Shown here: one piece after another, positions 1 through 8,611 of the stretch | How the letters are laid out: each line of letters begins with the position of its first letter | Position numbering within the stretch: position 1 is the stretch's first letter | Assembly (NCBI GenBank): GCA_017470245.1 | Contig: JAFUEV010000060.1 | Coordinates: 1 to 64,000, forward strand | Reading direction: 5' to 3' | Length of the DNA stretch: 64,000 nucleotides | From: a bacterium | GTDB taxonomy: Bacteria > Cyanobacteriota > Vampirovibrionia > Gastranaerophilales > Gastranaerophilaceae | The notes under the pieces: generated by a model | Database searches by the model: none | Told to the model about the DNA's origin: nothing | What the model saw: the letters and a program-made list of their open reading frames with translations, nothing else | Program-made: the position numbers and the translations under genes

Positions 1-1
1 A

Positions 2-1258
2 GAATATGAAATATATTTAAATAAAAATGATAAAAATCCGCTTTTGTTAAATCGGATGGGTAACATTTATGAGATGAAATATGACGATACCTTTGATAAA
101 ACGTATTTACAAATTGCTATTCAATATTTCGCAAATGCCTTTAATCTCGATAATAACAGAATGTATTTAAAAAATTTGGTTATTTGTTTTGGGAAAATCG
201 GTGATACTAAAACCCATAGAGAACTCTTTAAAAGACTTCTTTCTTGCAATCCAAATGCAGAAGATTTGTGGGATTATTCGTGTTCAAATTTCCGATATGG
301 AGATTTTGAAGAAAGCCTTAAATACATTGATTATAGGTTTATCAAAGAAAATCCTATATATTATCCTAAAATAAATAAGCCGTTATGGAATTTTGAAGAT
401 AATATTTCTGATAAAACCCTGCTTGTTCATTGTGAACAAGGTTTTGGCGACACTTTTATGTTCTGCCGATTTCTTAACAAAGTAAAAGACAAAGCGAAAA
501 AAGTTATTTTTGTAACTCAAAAAAATACTTTTAAACTAATCAAGAATAGTTTCCCTGAAATTGAAATCTATCCTGATGATATTGATTTAAACACACTTGA
601 TTTTAATTTCCATATCCCATTAATGTCATTAATTCAACTATGGAATTTTGAGAATAATACGCTTAACCAATATTTAAAAGTTGAAGATAAAGATGTTGAA
701 GAATTTAAAAATAAGTTTTTGGATAGTAAAAAATTAAACATAGGAATTTCATATTATGGAACGGAAAAGAAAGCTTTTAAGTATAGAAATATTGATTTAC
801 AAGAGTTTGAACCTATAAATAATCTTAAAAATGTTCAATTATATTCTTTTCAATACGGCGACAAATTAAAAGGCGAATTTAAAACGCTTGAAAATAAAAT
901 GGGAATAATTAATTTAAGCGAATATTTTAAAGATTTTTACGATACAGCCGTTGCTGTGAATTCTATGGATTTAATAGTAACAACGGATAATGTTCTTCTA
1001 AATTTAGCAGGGGCGTTAGGTAAAAAGACTTATGCTCTTATGAACGCTTATAGTGAATACCGTTGGTATAAACTTGATGGCGAAGATATCGGCTGGTATA
1101 AATCAGTTAAACCGATTGTGGCTCGTGAGATGAACGGCTGGGAAGATGTCTTTAATGAAATAATTGATAATAATATACTGGATTGCCACGCCAACAAGTT
1201 GGCTCGCAATGACAGAATAGAAATAAAAATAAGACAATTTACTAATATAGGAGAATAA
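2..1258 (+). CDS. TPR protein with C-terminal GT9/GT41-like glycosyltransferase domain (5' end outside window)
   Basis: The reading frame is open to the left edge, so the N terminus is missing; an in-frame TTG at 44 is not a credible start. The visible part begins inside TPR-like helices ('YLQIAIQYFANAFNLDNN'). It continues into a Rossmann-type domain with the hallmark 'HCEQGFGDTFMFCRF' near residue 145 and the late nucleotide-sugar-binding block 'TTDNVLLNLAGALGKK'. TPR proteins with this heptosyltransferase-like C-terminus are common in bacterial surface-glycan and protein-glycosylation loci. The RBS of the next gene (AGGAG, 1249-1253) lies inside the last codons and only 4 bp separate the two genes, so translation is probably coupled with the RTX gene. 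Acting as a glycosyltransferase on that product is inference. Confidence 0.8.
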   Translation, partial: EYEIYLNKNDKNPLLLNRMGNIYEMKYDDTFDKTYLQIAIQYFANAFNLDNNRMYLKNLVICFGKIGDTKTHRELFKRLLSCNPNAEDLWDYSCSNFRYGDFEESLKYIDYRFIKENPIYYPKINKPLWNFEDNISDKTLLVHCEQGFGDTFMFCRFLNKVKDKAKKVIFVTQKNTFKLIKNSFPEIEIYPDDIDLNTLDFNFHIPLMSLIQLWNFENNTLNQYLKVEDKDVEEFKNKFLDSKKLNIGISYYGTEKKAFKYRNIDLQEFEPINNLKNVQLYSFQYGDKLKGEFKTLENKMGIINLSEYFKDFYDTAVAVNSMDLIVTTDNVLLNLAGALGKKTYALMNAYSEYRWYKLDGEDIGWYKSVKPIVAREMNGWEDVFNEIIDNNILDCHANKLARNDRIEIKIRQFTNIGE

Positions 1259-1262
1259 AGGT

Positions 1263-4200
1263 ATGGCAGTATTGCAAGAAAAAACAACAGCAACCGTTAA
1301 AAAAGGTGTAGCGTATTTTGAAGGTGATAGTTTTACTCTATCAAATGTTGATAAGGTAAAAACCATAGATTTTAGCAAATATGCCTATGCAAGCAGTTTA
1401 TCTTTTTCAAGAAGTGATAAGGATTTATTAGTAAAATATTCAGGCAGAACAGTTACAATAAAAGACTATTTTAATTCAAAAGGTGCAGTTGTTTCCACTG
1501 TCAAAACAATAAGAGGGTATGACAGTTCCGCAAAAAAAAGATATAAAGATTACAATCTTACAACAAGCGGTCTTTTGAATCATATAGAATCAGGTGTTGA
1601 ATCTTTTGACATAAAAAAAGGAGTAATAACAGGTACACCGTTTGCTGATACAATCTCTGCAGCAGGTTTTAATAAACCGACAGGTAAAAATAAAGATACA
1701 GGCGTTACAATTAAAACAGGCAACGGTAACGATGAAATCACAGGTTCAAGTTATAAAGATACTTTTAATATAACAGGTTCAGGCACTAAAACAATTAATA
1801 TAGGTGCAGATGACGGAGATGACACTATAAAAGGAATAAACACTAAAAATGCTGCTCTTATTCTAAATCTTTCAAATACCGTTCTTGATAATGCGACAAA
1901 TGCAGCGGCTAATGCGACATATGAAAAGGTAGGCAATGATTTAAAAATAACCGCATCTGAAACCACTCCTTCTAAAATAGAAAACTTAAACAATTATATT
2001 TGGTACAAGCAATATATGGGCTATGACAGCACAACAGGGAAATCTATTTATCAATACGGTGTAAGTACATCTGATAACCCGACATATAATTACTATGAAT
2101 ATAATCCGCACTCATTTGAAACTCCTCTATATTCTTATGAAGAAGGCGGAGAAACAAAGTATACCGAATACAGAGATATTACCCATACATTAGCTGATGC
2201 GTATTTGCTTGTCGGCTATAACGCTTATGACGGGAATCAAAGTACTCCTGACGGAGACATTTATAAAATATTTACAAATCTGGAAGCTGCAAATGCATTC
2301 AAGGATAGCTACTATCAAACGGGCGGTTATTATGATGAAAGTTCTGATATCTGTGAAATTAAAAAACTTTCAGATTTAACTCCAAATGCCGAGGGTAAGA
2401 AAATTTTATGTAAATACTATGTGTGCGACGGTCATGGTGACAGTACTTTAACATATTCCGAAAGTAAAAGCTTTATAAAATATAGTGATATGTATTTACG
2501 AAATAACGGTATATTGGTTACGGAAGAACAAAAACAAGACGGAGATATAAAATTATCCGAATTAAGTACTGATATTTTATATCTCAATGATGAAAATAAA
2601 TTTAGCACAACATTTCCGTCCGGTCACAGATATACTAGTATAAGTAAAGATGATTTTGACAAGGTTTATTATTTAAGTTCTGATATTCTTTGTGTTAGGG
2701 ATTATATAGAATATGATGTAAATGAAACTTATTATAAATATAATGAGCAAGATTATAGTTATACCGAAAATCGAGCACCGAATGAAATTGCAGGTAATTG
2801 TACAATAGTTGATACTCAAGCACCTGTCTATACAACGGTTGATACAATCTATTCATACGTTAAAGACGGTTCTATGGCATATTCCTTTGATGCACAAACA
2901 GCTAATTATGTAGAGGGAGCAACAGCCCCTGCAAGTTCAACTACAATCATAAAAGACTATTTTAAAAACTTAGTCGCACCTTATGTTGAAATAGGTTTAA
3001 AGAATGTTCAACTTCTTGAGGTGCTTAATAAGACTGACCTTGTTAATATTGATAGAAGTGCTCAAACAAAGAAACAAACAATTAAAGGGAGTTTCTTAAA
3101 TGATGTAATAACCGGAGGTCAAGGCAACGATACCATTAACCTTGCCAGCGGAAATGATATTGTTAATGCAGGTAAAGGTAATGACACAATCAATATCAAA
3201 GTTGCAGGTACAAAAATTATCACAATTGCAAATGATGACGGTAATGATACAATTACGGGAACGTCTGTTCCAGGTTCAGGCACACTTCTTAACTTTACGG
3301 ATATTGATGTTGATTCTGTTTCTGATGCTAAAAATAATCTTGAATATACAAGAAGTAAAAACAACCTTGTTATAAAAAGAACTTATACGGTTGACGGTAA
3401 AGAAAAAACATCTACTACAACAATAAAAGATTATTTTAAGAGTTCAACATTAACTCCAAATGTTTATCTTGGAGATATAAATACCCAGGTTTCTTTATAT
3501 AGTGTTTTAAACGGATTTAATGCTGGGACAAAGGGAACTCACTTAAATGATATTCTAACAGGCACGAAGAAAGCTGATAAGATAACAACGGGTATAGGTA
3601 CTGATACTATTACCGGAGGAAAAGGTAACGATAAAATTACAATAGACGGTAACGGCAGCAAATATATTGTTATGAATACAGGGGACGGAGTTGATACCGT
3701 TAGTACTAAAGCAAATGACTACATATATTTACAATTTAAAGGAGCTGGTATAACAAATGACTCTACCGCAAAAACTAATCTAACTTACGAAAAATCCGGT
3801 AAAAATGATATTAAAATCACAAGCACTGTTGAAGCAAGCGCTATTATTGCTCCAACAGGTTATATTTCAAATACTGGTATAGATACCGATAAAATATCTT
3901 ATTATTATTCTTGTGCTTCAGGAAGTTATTATACTAAAATAACGGAAGATACAGGGTTATATTCTTATGAAACAGATGGTGAAACGAGATACACAACAGA
4001 AAAGAATGAAACTGTAAAATTAAATACGGCAAAACTGGTTCAAACCAGAAACCGATACACAGAAATTACTGATTCAGTCGGATTTTTGACTGATTCAAGC
4101 AATTATAGTGCTTCCACCGAAGATTATATAGTAACCGATTTATCTAATGAAGCAATAACAAAGCTTTATGCTTATAAGAGTAAAACTTATACGGGAATTT

Positions 4201-5993
4201 ATGAATATGTATATAGTACAAAAAACGATATAGCTATAAAATATTCTGATTTATGGTTAAAGAAGCCTTATAGCGACAGCAATTATTATGTATTTACAAC
4301 AGAAAAAGAAAATGATGATTGTATTCAAGTTAGTTCACTGGATAAAATTTATCACTGGTACGATTCAGTTAAACTTGAAAGCACATCTGACACATACGAA
4401 GAAATAACTAATGACAAATTTGATTCAATATATTATATAGATAAAAATCATACCTATATAGCGGATATTGATAACAATAATACAACTCCAATATATAAAG
4501 AATTTGATATTTCAAGTTCTTATTATTTAGAACTGCCTGACCCACACTACTACAGTACGGATAGAGGTATGGCGGTAACAGGTGCATTAACCGAAAACAG
4601 CTATAAGAAAATAGATAATATCTATAAGACAACGGATGACGAGGGTAAGGTTGCACTTTCTCTCGATAAACCCGAAAACTTTAAAGAAGATATCTCATCA
4701 ACTTCCGTTATCATAAAAGATTATTTAACAAAAGGGCAAAGTGTTCTTATAACAAACTCGGATAACACTTCTTCTGCAAGATGGCTAAGCAGTATGCTGT
4801 ATGACATTGGTGTAAATATAGGAAATGCTAATTCTAAAAAAGCTCAAAAGCTAACGGGAAGCAACTTGAACGATAATATCTATGGCGGTTCGGGAAAAGA
4901 TAAAATTACAACAGGTGCATCAAATTCTTGGAACAGAGGCGATATAATTACTCCGGGGAAAGGTAATGATACCATTACCATTAACGGTAACGGAAATAAA
5001 ACAATAAATATAGCCAATAAGGACGGAAACGACACAATTATCTTTACCGATAACAATAAAAAGACAACGTATGATTATACAACATCAAAAATGTTATATT
5101 TGAATTTTGATGACGATGCTGAGCTAACCTATAGTATGAAAGGTAAAGACCTTGTTATAAACAGGAGTTACGCTAATGGTACAAAAACTGCTGCTGCAAC
5201 AACAACCCTGAAAGATTATTTCAATGTTGATTACAAAAGTGCTTTGGCAAGAAACATCTATATCAATAATTCATTATTTGATCCGTCTGAATACTTTGAT
5301 AACAAGGAAATTGATAAATCAAGCGGTAAAAAAGCTCAAAAAATCAACGGAAATATGTTTGCCAACATAATAACGGGCGGTTCAGCAAATGATACCATAA
5401 ACGGCTGCGGCGGTAATGACGTAATAGACGGTAAAAACGGTTCAGATACTTATGTTGTTAATTACAACAGCGGTTCTAAATATTACCTATATGATACAAT
5501 TACCATAAATGACTCAGGAAACGGCGCAAAAGATGTTGATACGTTAAAACTCGATATTAAAAAGAAAGATTTGGGACTTTTGTTTAATATTAGTAAAATT
5601 ACCAATCCAAATGCTTATACAGATAATGATATCGTTGTTGGTTCGGGAAATGATGCAATACATTATTTAATGGATAATCAATGGATGATAGTTACTAACT
5701 TTAGTTCACTTGATGACGTTGAAATAATTTCCGAGAAAGTAAAAATGGAACACGGTATTTTTGCGACAGGTCTTGAAAAAATTACTACATCAGACAAAAA
5801 GAACATTACTTTGGCTAATATCAAAACAATAGCTCAAGATGTTGCAAATTGGCTTTCTACCGCTAATAATGGCGCAGGATACGATAGCACTGCTGCAGTA
5901 TATGCAAGCGGAAACAGTGACGCATTGATAACAATGCTTTCTAAATATAATCCTGATAATGCTGTAATAAAAGAATATATGAATAACCTATAA
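1263..5993 (+). CDS. Large RTX-type calcium-binding repeat protein
   Basis: This 1576-residue protein starts at ATG with AGGAG 9 nt upstream. Five blocks of glycine/aspartate nonapeptide-like repeats (such as 'GGKGNDKI' and 'GGQGNDTI') lie near residues 120-190, 605-665, 758-800, 1198-1262 and 1360-1404. Each block is linked to a motif of the type 'TTxIKDYF' (near 66, 562, 722, 1152, 1317). Blocks 1 and 3 are followed by long tyrosine-rich inserts (about 240-555 and 857-1142) that resemble each other. RTX repeats fold as Ca-bound beta-rolls in secreted or surface proteins, usually exported by type I secretion; no T1SS genes are in view and there is no Sec signal. The C-terminal ~50 residues resemble the end of the second RTX gene at 10036. 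The glycosyltransferase genes on both sides suggest a surface glycoprotein (inference). Confidence 0.82.
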   Translation: MAVLQEKTTATVKKGVAYFEGDSFTLSNVDKVKTIDFSKYAYASSLSFSRSDKDLLVKYSGRTVTIKDYFNSKGAVVSTVKTIRGYDSSAKKRYKDYNLTTSGLLNHIESGVESFDIKKGVITGTPFADTISAAGFNKPTGKNKDTGVTIKTGNGNDEITGSSYKDTFNITGSGTKTINIGADDGDDTIKGINTKNAALILNLSNTVLDNATNAAANATYEKVGNDLKITASETTPSKIENLNNYIWYKQYMGYDSTTGKSIYQYGVSTSDNPTYNYYEYNPHSFETPLYSYEEGGETKYTEYRDITHTLADAYLLVGYNAYDGNQSTPDGDIYKIFTNLEAANAFKDSYYQTGGYYDESSDICEIKKLSDLTPNAEGKKILCKYYVCDGHGDSTLTYSESKSFIKYSDMYLRNNGILVTEEQKQDGDIKLSELSTDILYLNDENKFSTTFPSGHRYTSISKDDFDKVYYLSSDILCVRDYIEYDVNETYYKYNEQDYSYTENRAPNEIAGNCTIVDTQAPVYTTVDTIYSYVKDGSMAYSFDAQTANYVEGATAPASSTTIIKDYFKNLVAPYVEIGLKNVQLLEVLNKTDLVNIDRSAQTKKQTIKGSFLNDVITGGQGNDTINLASGNDIVNAGKGNDTINIKVAGTKIITIANDDGNDTITGTSVPGSGTLLNFTDIDVDSVSDAKNNLEYTRSKNNLVIKRTYTVDGKEKTSTTTIKDYFKSSTLTPNVYLGDINTQVSLYSVLNGFNAGTKGTHLNDILTGTKKADKITTGIGTDTITGGKGNDKITIDGNGSKYIVMNTGDGVDTVSTKANDYIYLQFKGAGITNDSTAKTNLTYEKSGKNDIKITSTVEASAIIAPTGYISNTGIDTDKISYYYSCASGSYYTKITEDTGLYSYETDGETRYTTEKNETVKLNTAKLVQTRNRYTEITDSVGFLTDSSNYSASTEDYIVTDLSNEAITKLYAYKSKTYTGIYEYVYSTKNDIAIKYSDLWLKKPYSDSNYYVFTTEKENDDCIQVSSLDKIYHWYDSVKLESTSDTYEEITNDKFDSIYYIDKNHTYIADIDNNNTTPIYKEFDISSSYYLELPDPHYYSTDRGMAVTGALTENSYKKIDNIYKTTDDEGKVALSLDKPENFKEDISSTSVIIKDYLTKGQSVLITNSDNTSSARWLSSMLYDIGVNIGNANSKKAQKLTGSNLNDNIYGGSGKDKITTGASNSWNRGDIITPGKGNDTITINGNGNKTINIANKDGNDTIIFTDNNKKTTYDYTTSKMLYLNFDDDAELTYSMKGKDLVINRSYANGTKTAAATTTLKDYFNVDYKSALARNIYINNSLFDPSEYFDNKEIDKSSGKKAQKINGNMFANIITGGSANDTINGCGGNDVIDGKNGSDTYVVNYNSGSKYYLYDTITINDSGNGAKDVDTLKLDIKKKDLGLLFNISKITNPNAYTDNDIVVGSGNDAIHYLMDNQWMIVTNFSSLDDVEIISEKVKMEHGIFATGLEKITTSDKKNITLANIKTIAQDVANWLSTANNGAGYDSTAAVYASGNSDALITMLSKYNPDNAVIKEYMNNL

Positions 5994-6004
5994 AAAGGAA
6001 CAAA

Positions 6005-7585
6005 ATGGATAATCATGTAAAAGTATCGGTAATATTGCCTGTATATAATGTTGAACAATACTTGCCAAAATGCTTGGCAAGTGTTGTTCAACAGACATTA
6101 AAAGATATTGAAATAATCTGCGTTAATGACGGCTCAACCGATAATTGTTTAAAAATCTTAGAGGATTTTAAATCCAAAGATAACAGAATAAAAATTATAA
6201 ATAAGCAAAATGCAGGACTGGGTAACGCAAGAAACACAGGACTGGAGGAAGCAAAAGGAGAGTACATAAGCTTTATTGATTCTGATGATTACATAGATGA
6301 AAATTTTTTAGAATTACTATACACTGAAGCAACCGAAAATGATGCCGATGTTGCTTGCGGTGGTATAAAACGAGAAAACGACGGCAAAACGCATTTTTTA
6401 ATAAACTATTCTCAAACCGTAATAACAGATGATGTTTATCAAAAAATCAATGTATCTAAAGCGACTCAGTTTTCTTTTGTTTGGAATAAAATTTATAAGC
6501 ATTCTTTTTTGAAGGAAAACGAACTTAAATTTATGCCGGATGTAAATTTTGAGGATTTAGTATACACTCCTCAAATTATGCTTAAATCTAATGTTCTTGT
6601 TACTGTTCCGAATACTTTTTACCACTATATCAAAAGAGAAAAATCAATTTTTCAGGATACAGAAAACATTGATTTGCAAAAAGATAAGCTGTTTTCTTTA
6701 AAATTTATGTGTGAATATTATAAAAATGCAGGGATTGATTTTAATAAAATTCCTCCGCTTTTAGAAACATATAAAATAGTTAAAGATAAAGTAATCGAAG
6801 AACCGAAACCTGAAAAAACAGAAAAAATTGAAAGGGTTAAACTTGAAAATTTATATAAAATTTCAGTTATTATTCCTGTTTATAATTCAGAAAAATATAT
6901 TGCCCAATGTTTGGATAGTATCCTAAATCAATCTTTAAAAGATATGGAAATAATTTGTGTAAACGATGGTTCAACAGATGCCAGCCTTGATATTTTAAAT
7001 GAATACGCTCTAAAAGATAAAAGGATAAAAGTCATTTCGCAGACTAATACCGGAAACGGAGCGGGCTCAGCAAGAAACAGAGGTATTGAAAATGCAAAAG
7101 GAGAATACATAAGTTTTATTGATTCTGACGATTATATAGAAAAAGATTATCTCCAAAAAATGTATGAAACTGCAAAAGAATATGATGCAGACGTTGCTTG
7201 TTCAGGTGTTAAAAAAGAACGAGGAAATGAACAAAAAATACAACTTAAATTTAATGAAATAAGGGTATCTGACAACCCGAATGACAACCTAAAAGTTTCA
7301 AAATCACTCCCTTATCCATACCCTTGGAATAAGATATATAAAAGAGAATTTATCGTTAGTTACGGAATAAAATATGTAGAAAATATTTATTTTGAAGATT
7401 TGATTTTTACCCCATTTGTAATAACAAAAGCAGAAAAATTAATCTCCGTTCCTGATGTTTTTTATCATTACGTGGAAAGAAAAAATTCCGTCGCTACAAC
7501 AAATAGTAATATCAATGATTCAGATAAACAAAAAGCTTTTAATATGGGTAAAAAATATTATCTCGAAGTCGGAATAAATATATAA
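6005..7585 (+). CDS. Tandem GT2 family glycosyltransferase (two GT-A domains)
   Basis: There are two GT2 domains in one 526-residue chain. The first starts at residue 7 ('VSVILPVYNVEQYL') and the second near 284 ('ISVIIPVYNSEKYI'). Each has 'VNDGSTD' (UDP-sugar binding) and 'SFIDSDDYI' (the DxD-like metal site), and each ends with an 'FEDLxxTP' and 'FYHY' block. The halves are close enough to point to an internal duplication, joined by a charged Lys/Glu linker around 262-280. It follows the RTX gene by 11 bp with an AAGGA RBS, so it is the third gene of the operon. Such enzymes add sugars to polysaccharide, lipid carrier or protein; the acceptor is unknown. The C terminus is short after the second domain and close to the mobile element, so truncation is possible. 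Confidence 0.9.
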   Translation: MDNHVKVSVILPVYNVEQYLPKCLASVVQQTLKDIEIICVNDGSTDNCLKILEDFKSKDNRIKIINKQNAGLGNARNTGLEEAKGEYISFIDSDDYIDENFLELLYTEATENDADVACGGIKRENDGKTHFLINYSQTVITDDVYQKINVSKATQFSFVWNKIYKHSFLKENELKFMPDVNFEDLVYTPQIMLKSNVLVTVPNTFYHYIKREKSIFQDTENIDLQKDKLFSLKFMCEYYKNAGIDFNKIPPLLETYKIVKDKVIEEPKPEKTEKIERVKLENLYKISVIIPVYNSEKYIAQCLDSILNQSLKDMEIICVNDGSTDASLDILNEYALKDKRIKVISQTNTGNGAGSARNRGIENAKGEYISFIDSDDYIEKDYLQKMYETAKEYDADVACSGVKKERGNEQKIQLKFNEIRVSDNPNDNLKVSKSLPYPYPWNKIYKREFIVSYGIKYVENIYFEDLIFTPFVITKAEKLISVPDVFYHYVERKNSVATTNSNINDSDKQKAFNMGKKYYLEVGINI

Positions 7586-7635
7586 TAAATTTAGGTAATT
7601 ATATACAATTTTACACAAAAAATTTAACTTAAAAT

Positions 7636-7664
7636 AAAAAGCACCTAAATAATAGGTGCTTTTA
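7636..7664. terminator. Bidirectional intrinsic terminator
   Basis: A 9-bp stem AAAGCACCT/AGGTGCTTT with a 7-nt loop is flanked by A and T runs. It lies between the convergent ends of the tandem GT2 gene (+) and the transposase/passenger pair (-), so it can stop transcription from both sides. Confidence 0.75.
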
Positions 7665-7685
7665 AACTTATTATAAACAATTTCA

Positions 7686-7823
7686 TTATTTCTTTTTAGG
7701 ATTAAAGTTCAATGCTTTTTCTAATGCATTAAAAAATTCTTCTTTTTGTTCTTTTGTAGCATTATTAAAGGATTCTACTGTTTTCTTCAGATTATCTTTT
7801 TTACTCTTTTTCTTTTTAGGCAT
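7686..7823 (-). CDS. 45-residue lysine-rich passenger ORF of the IS1595-type element
   Basis: This ORF reads MPKKKKSKKDNLKKTVESFN and so on, ending NPKKK. Its ATG overlaps the transposase stop by 8 bp (ATGCCTAA), a layout typical of translational coupling. The N terminus is a lysine cluster and the rest can form an amphipathic helix ('QKEEFFNALEKAL'). I recognise no family. The bidirectional terminator lies just past its stop. It may be an accessory nucleic-acid-binding peptide of the element; that is inference from charge and position only. Confidence 0.5.
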   Translation of the reverse strand: MPKKKKSKKDNLKKTVESFNNATKEQKEEFFNALEKALNFNPKKK

Positions 7824-8530
7824 ATACAAGTTCCTTATACTTCGTTCTTACTGTCATATTACATAATAAGGTTTCAAACCTGCTTTGTTCTGTTTTATAC
7901 CTTGTATTATACCTAAAAACAAATTCATCAAGATAGATTTGTAAATGTTTCTTACTTGTAAAATGATATATTCCTAATATACCTCTTTTTAAAATACCCC
8001 AGAAACATTCTATATTGTTTGTATATTTTTCTCCATTTACAAATTCTTTCTTATTATGATTAACAATAAAATGAGAATAATGTTTAGATATATCTTTATA
8101 TCCTAACCATTCATCAGTAAATATAGTTGCTGAATCTTTTACATTTTTCTTTATCTCTCTTGTTAATGTATCTGCTTGAACATCTGCTACTATTCTTGCA
8201 TTTACTTTCCCAGTTCTTTCTACCATACCTATTACAGCAACTTTATCTTTGGTACTTCTTCCCTGTGAATTTTTAACCTTTTTATTCTTATGACGGTTTT
8301 TGTTTTTTCCACCGACATAAGTTTCGTCAATTTCTACATCATTATCCAAAACAATATTATTCTCCAGCTTAAAGCAATTTCTGATTCTATGTAATAGAAA
8401 CCAAGCCGTTGTTTGAGTTACATTCAAATCTTTTGCCAACTGCAAAGATGAAATTTTTTTGTGTGTTGTTATGATATAAATAGCCAAAAAACAAGTCCTA
8501 AGTTCAATTTTAGTAACATTAAAGAATTTC
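7686..8530 (-). mobile_element. IS1595-family insertion sequence remnant
   Basis: The element holds an IS1595/ISXO2-type transposase and a small coupled ORF on the minus strand. The right boundary lies around 8510-8530, where the plus strand becomes RTX coding sequence. The transposase homology begins only at 'FFNVTKIELRTCF', so the N-terminal zinc ribbon and the right-hand terminal repeat are gone. I could not find a matching terminal inverted repeat or target duplication, so the left end is placed only by the small ORF. Confidence 0.6.
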
Positions 8531-8598
8531 TTTAAAGAAGGTAATACTAATACAACTATTGTAGATAGCAACGAAGAAGAATTTAATATCTTAAACAA
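7816..8598 (-). CDS. IS1595-family (ISXO2-like) DDE transposase, N-terminally truncated
   Basis: The core matches IS1595 transposases: 'SSLQLAKDLNVTQTTAWF' (HTH-like), 'DVEIDETYVGGKNK' (first catalytic Asp), 'ATIFTDEWLGYK' (second), and 'NNIECFWGILKRGI' with 'FRYN' (third acidic block). In complete members a zinc ribbon and a 'GTIFEHTKI'-like stretch precede 'AIYIIT'. Here homology starts at about residue 25, and the first ~24 residues are simply the reverse complement of RTX coding sequence. The annotated ATG at 8598 is therefore fortuitous and the true gene has lost its 5' end. The catalytic domain itself looks intact. It is probably inactive, or supplied by recombination or an assembly join. 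Confidence 0.8.
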   Translation of the reverse strand: MFKILNSSSLLSTIVVLVLPSLKKFFNVTKIELRTCFLAIYIITTHKKISSLQLAKDLNVTQTTAWFLLHRIRNCFKLENNIVLDNDVEIDETYVGGKNKNRHKNKKVKNSQGRSTKDKVAVIGMVERTGKVNARIVADVQADTLTREIKKNVKDSATIFTDEWLGYKDISKHYSHFIVNHNKKEFVNGEKYTNNIECFWGILKRGILGIYHFTSKKHLQIYLDEFVFRYNTRYKTEQSRFETLLCNMTVRTKYKELVYA

Positions 8599-8611
8599 TG
8601 CCGTTCATTAT

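Noticed and set aside
44..46. TTG start for the first gene
   Set aside because: The frame is open without a stop to the window edge and TPR-like sequence continues upstream, so the gene is simply cut.
1600..5480. RTX DNA repeats as a possible CRISPR or satellite array
   Set aside because: Repeats are in frame, degenerate at DNA level and conserved as GGxGND peptides, so they are coding repeats.
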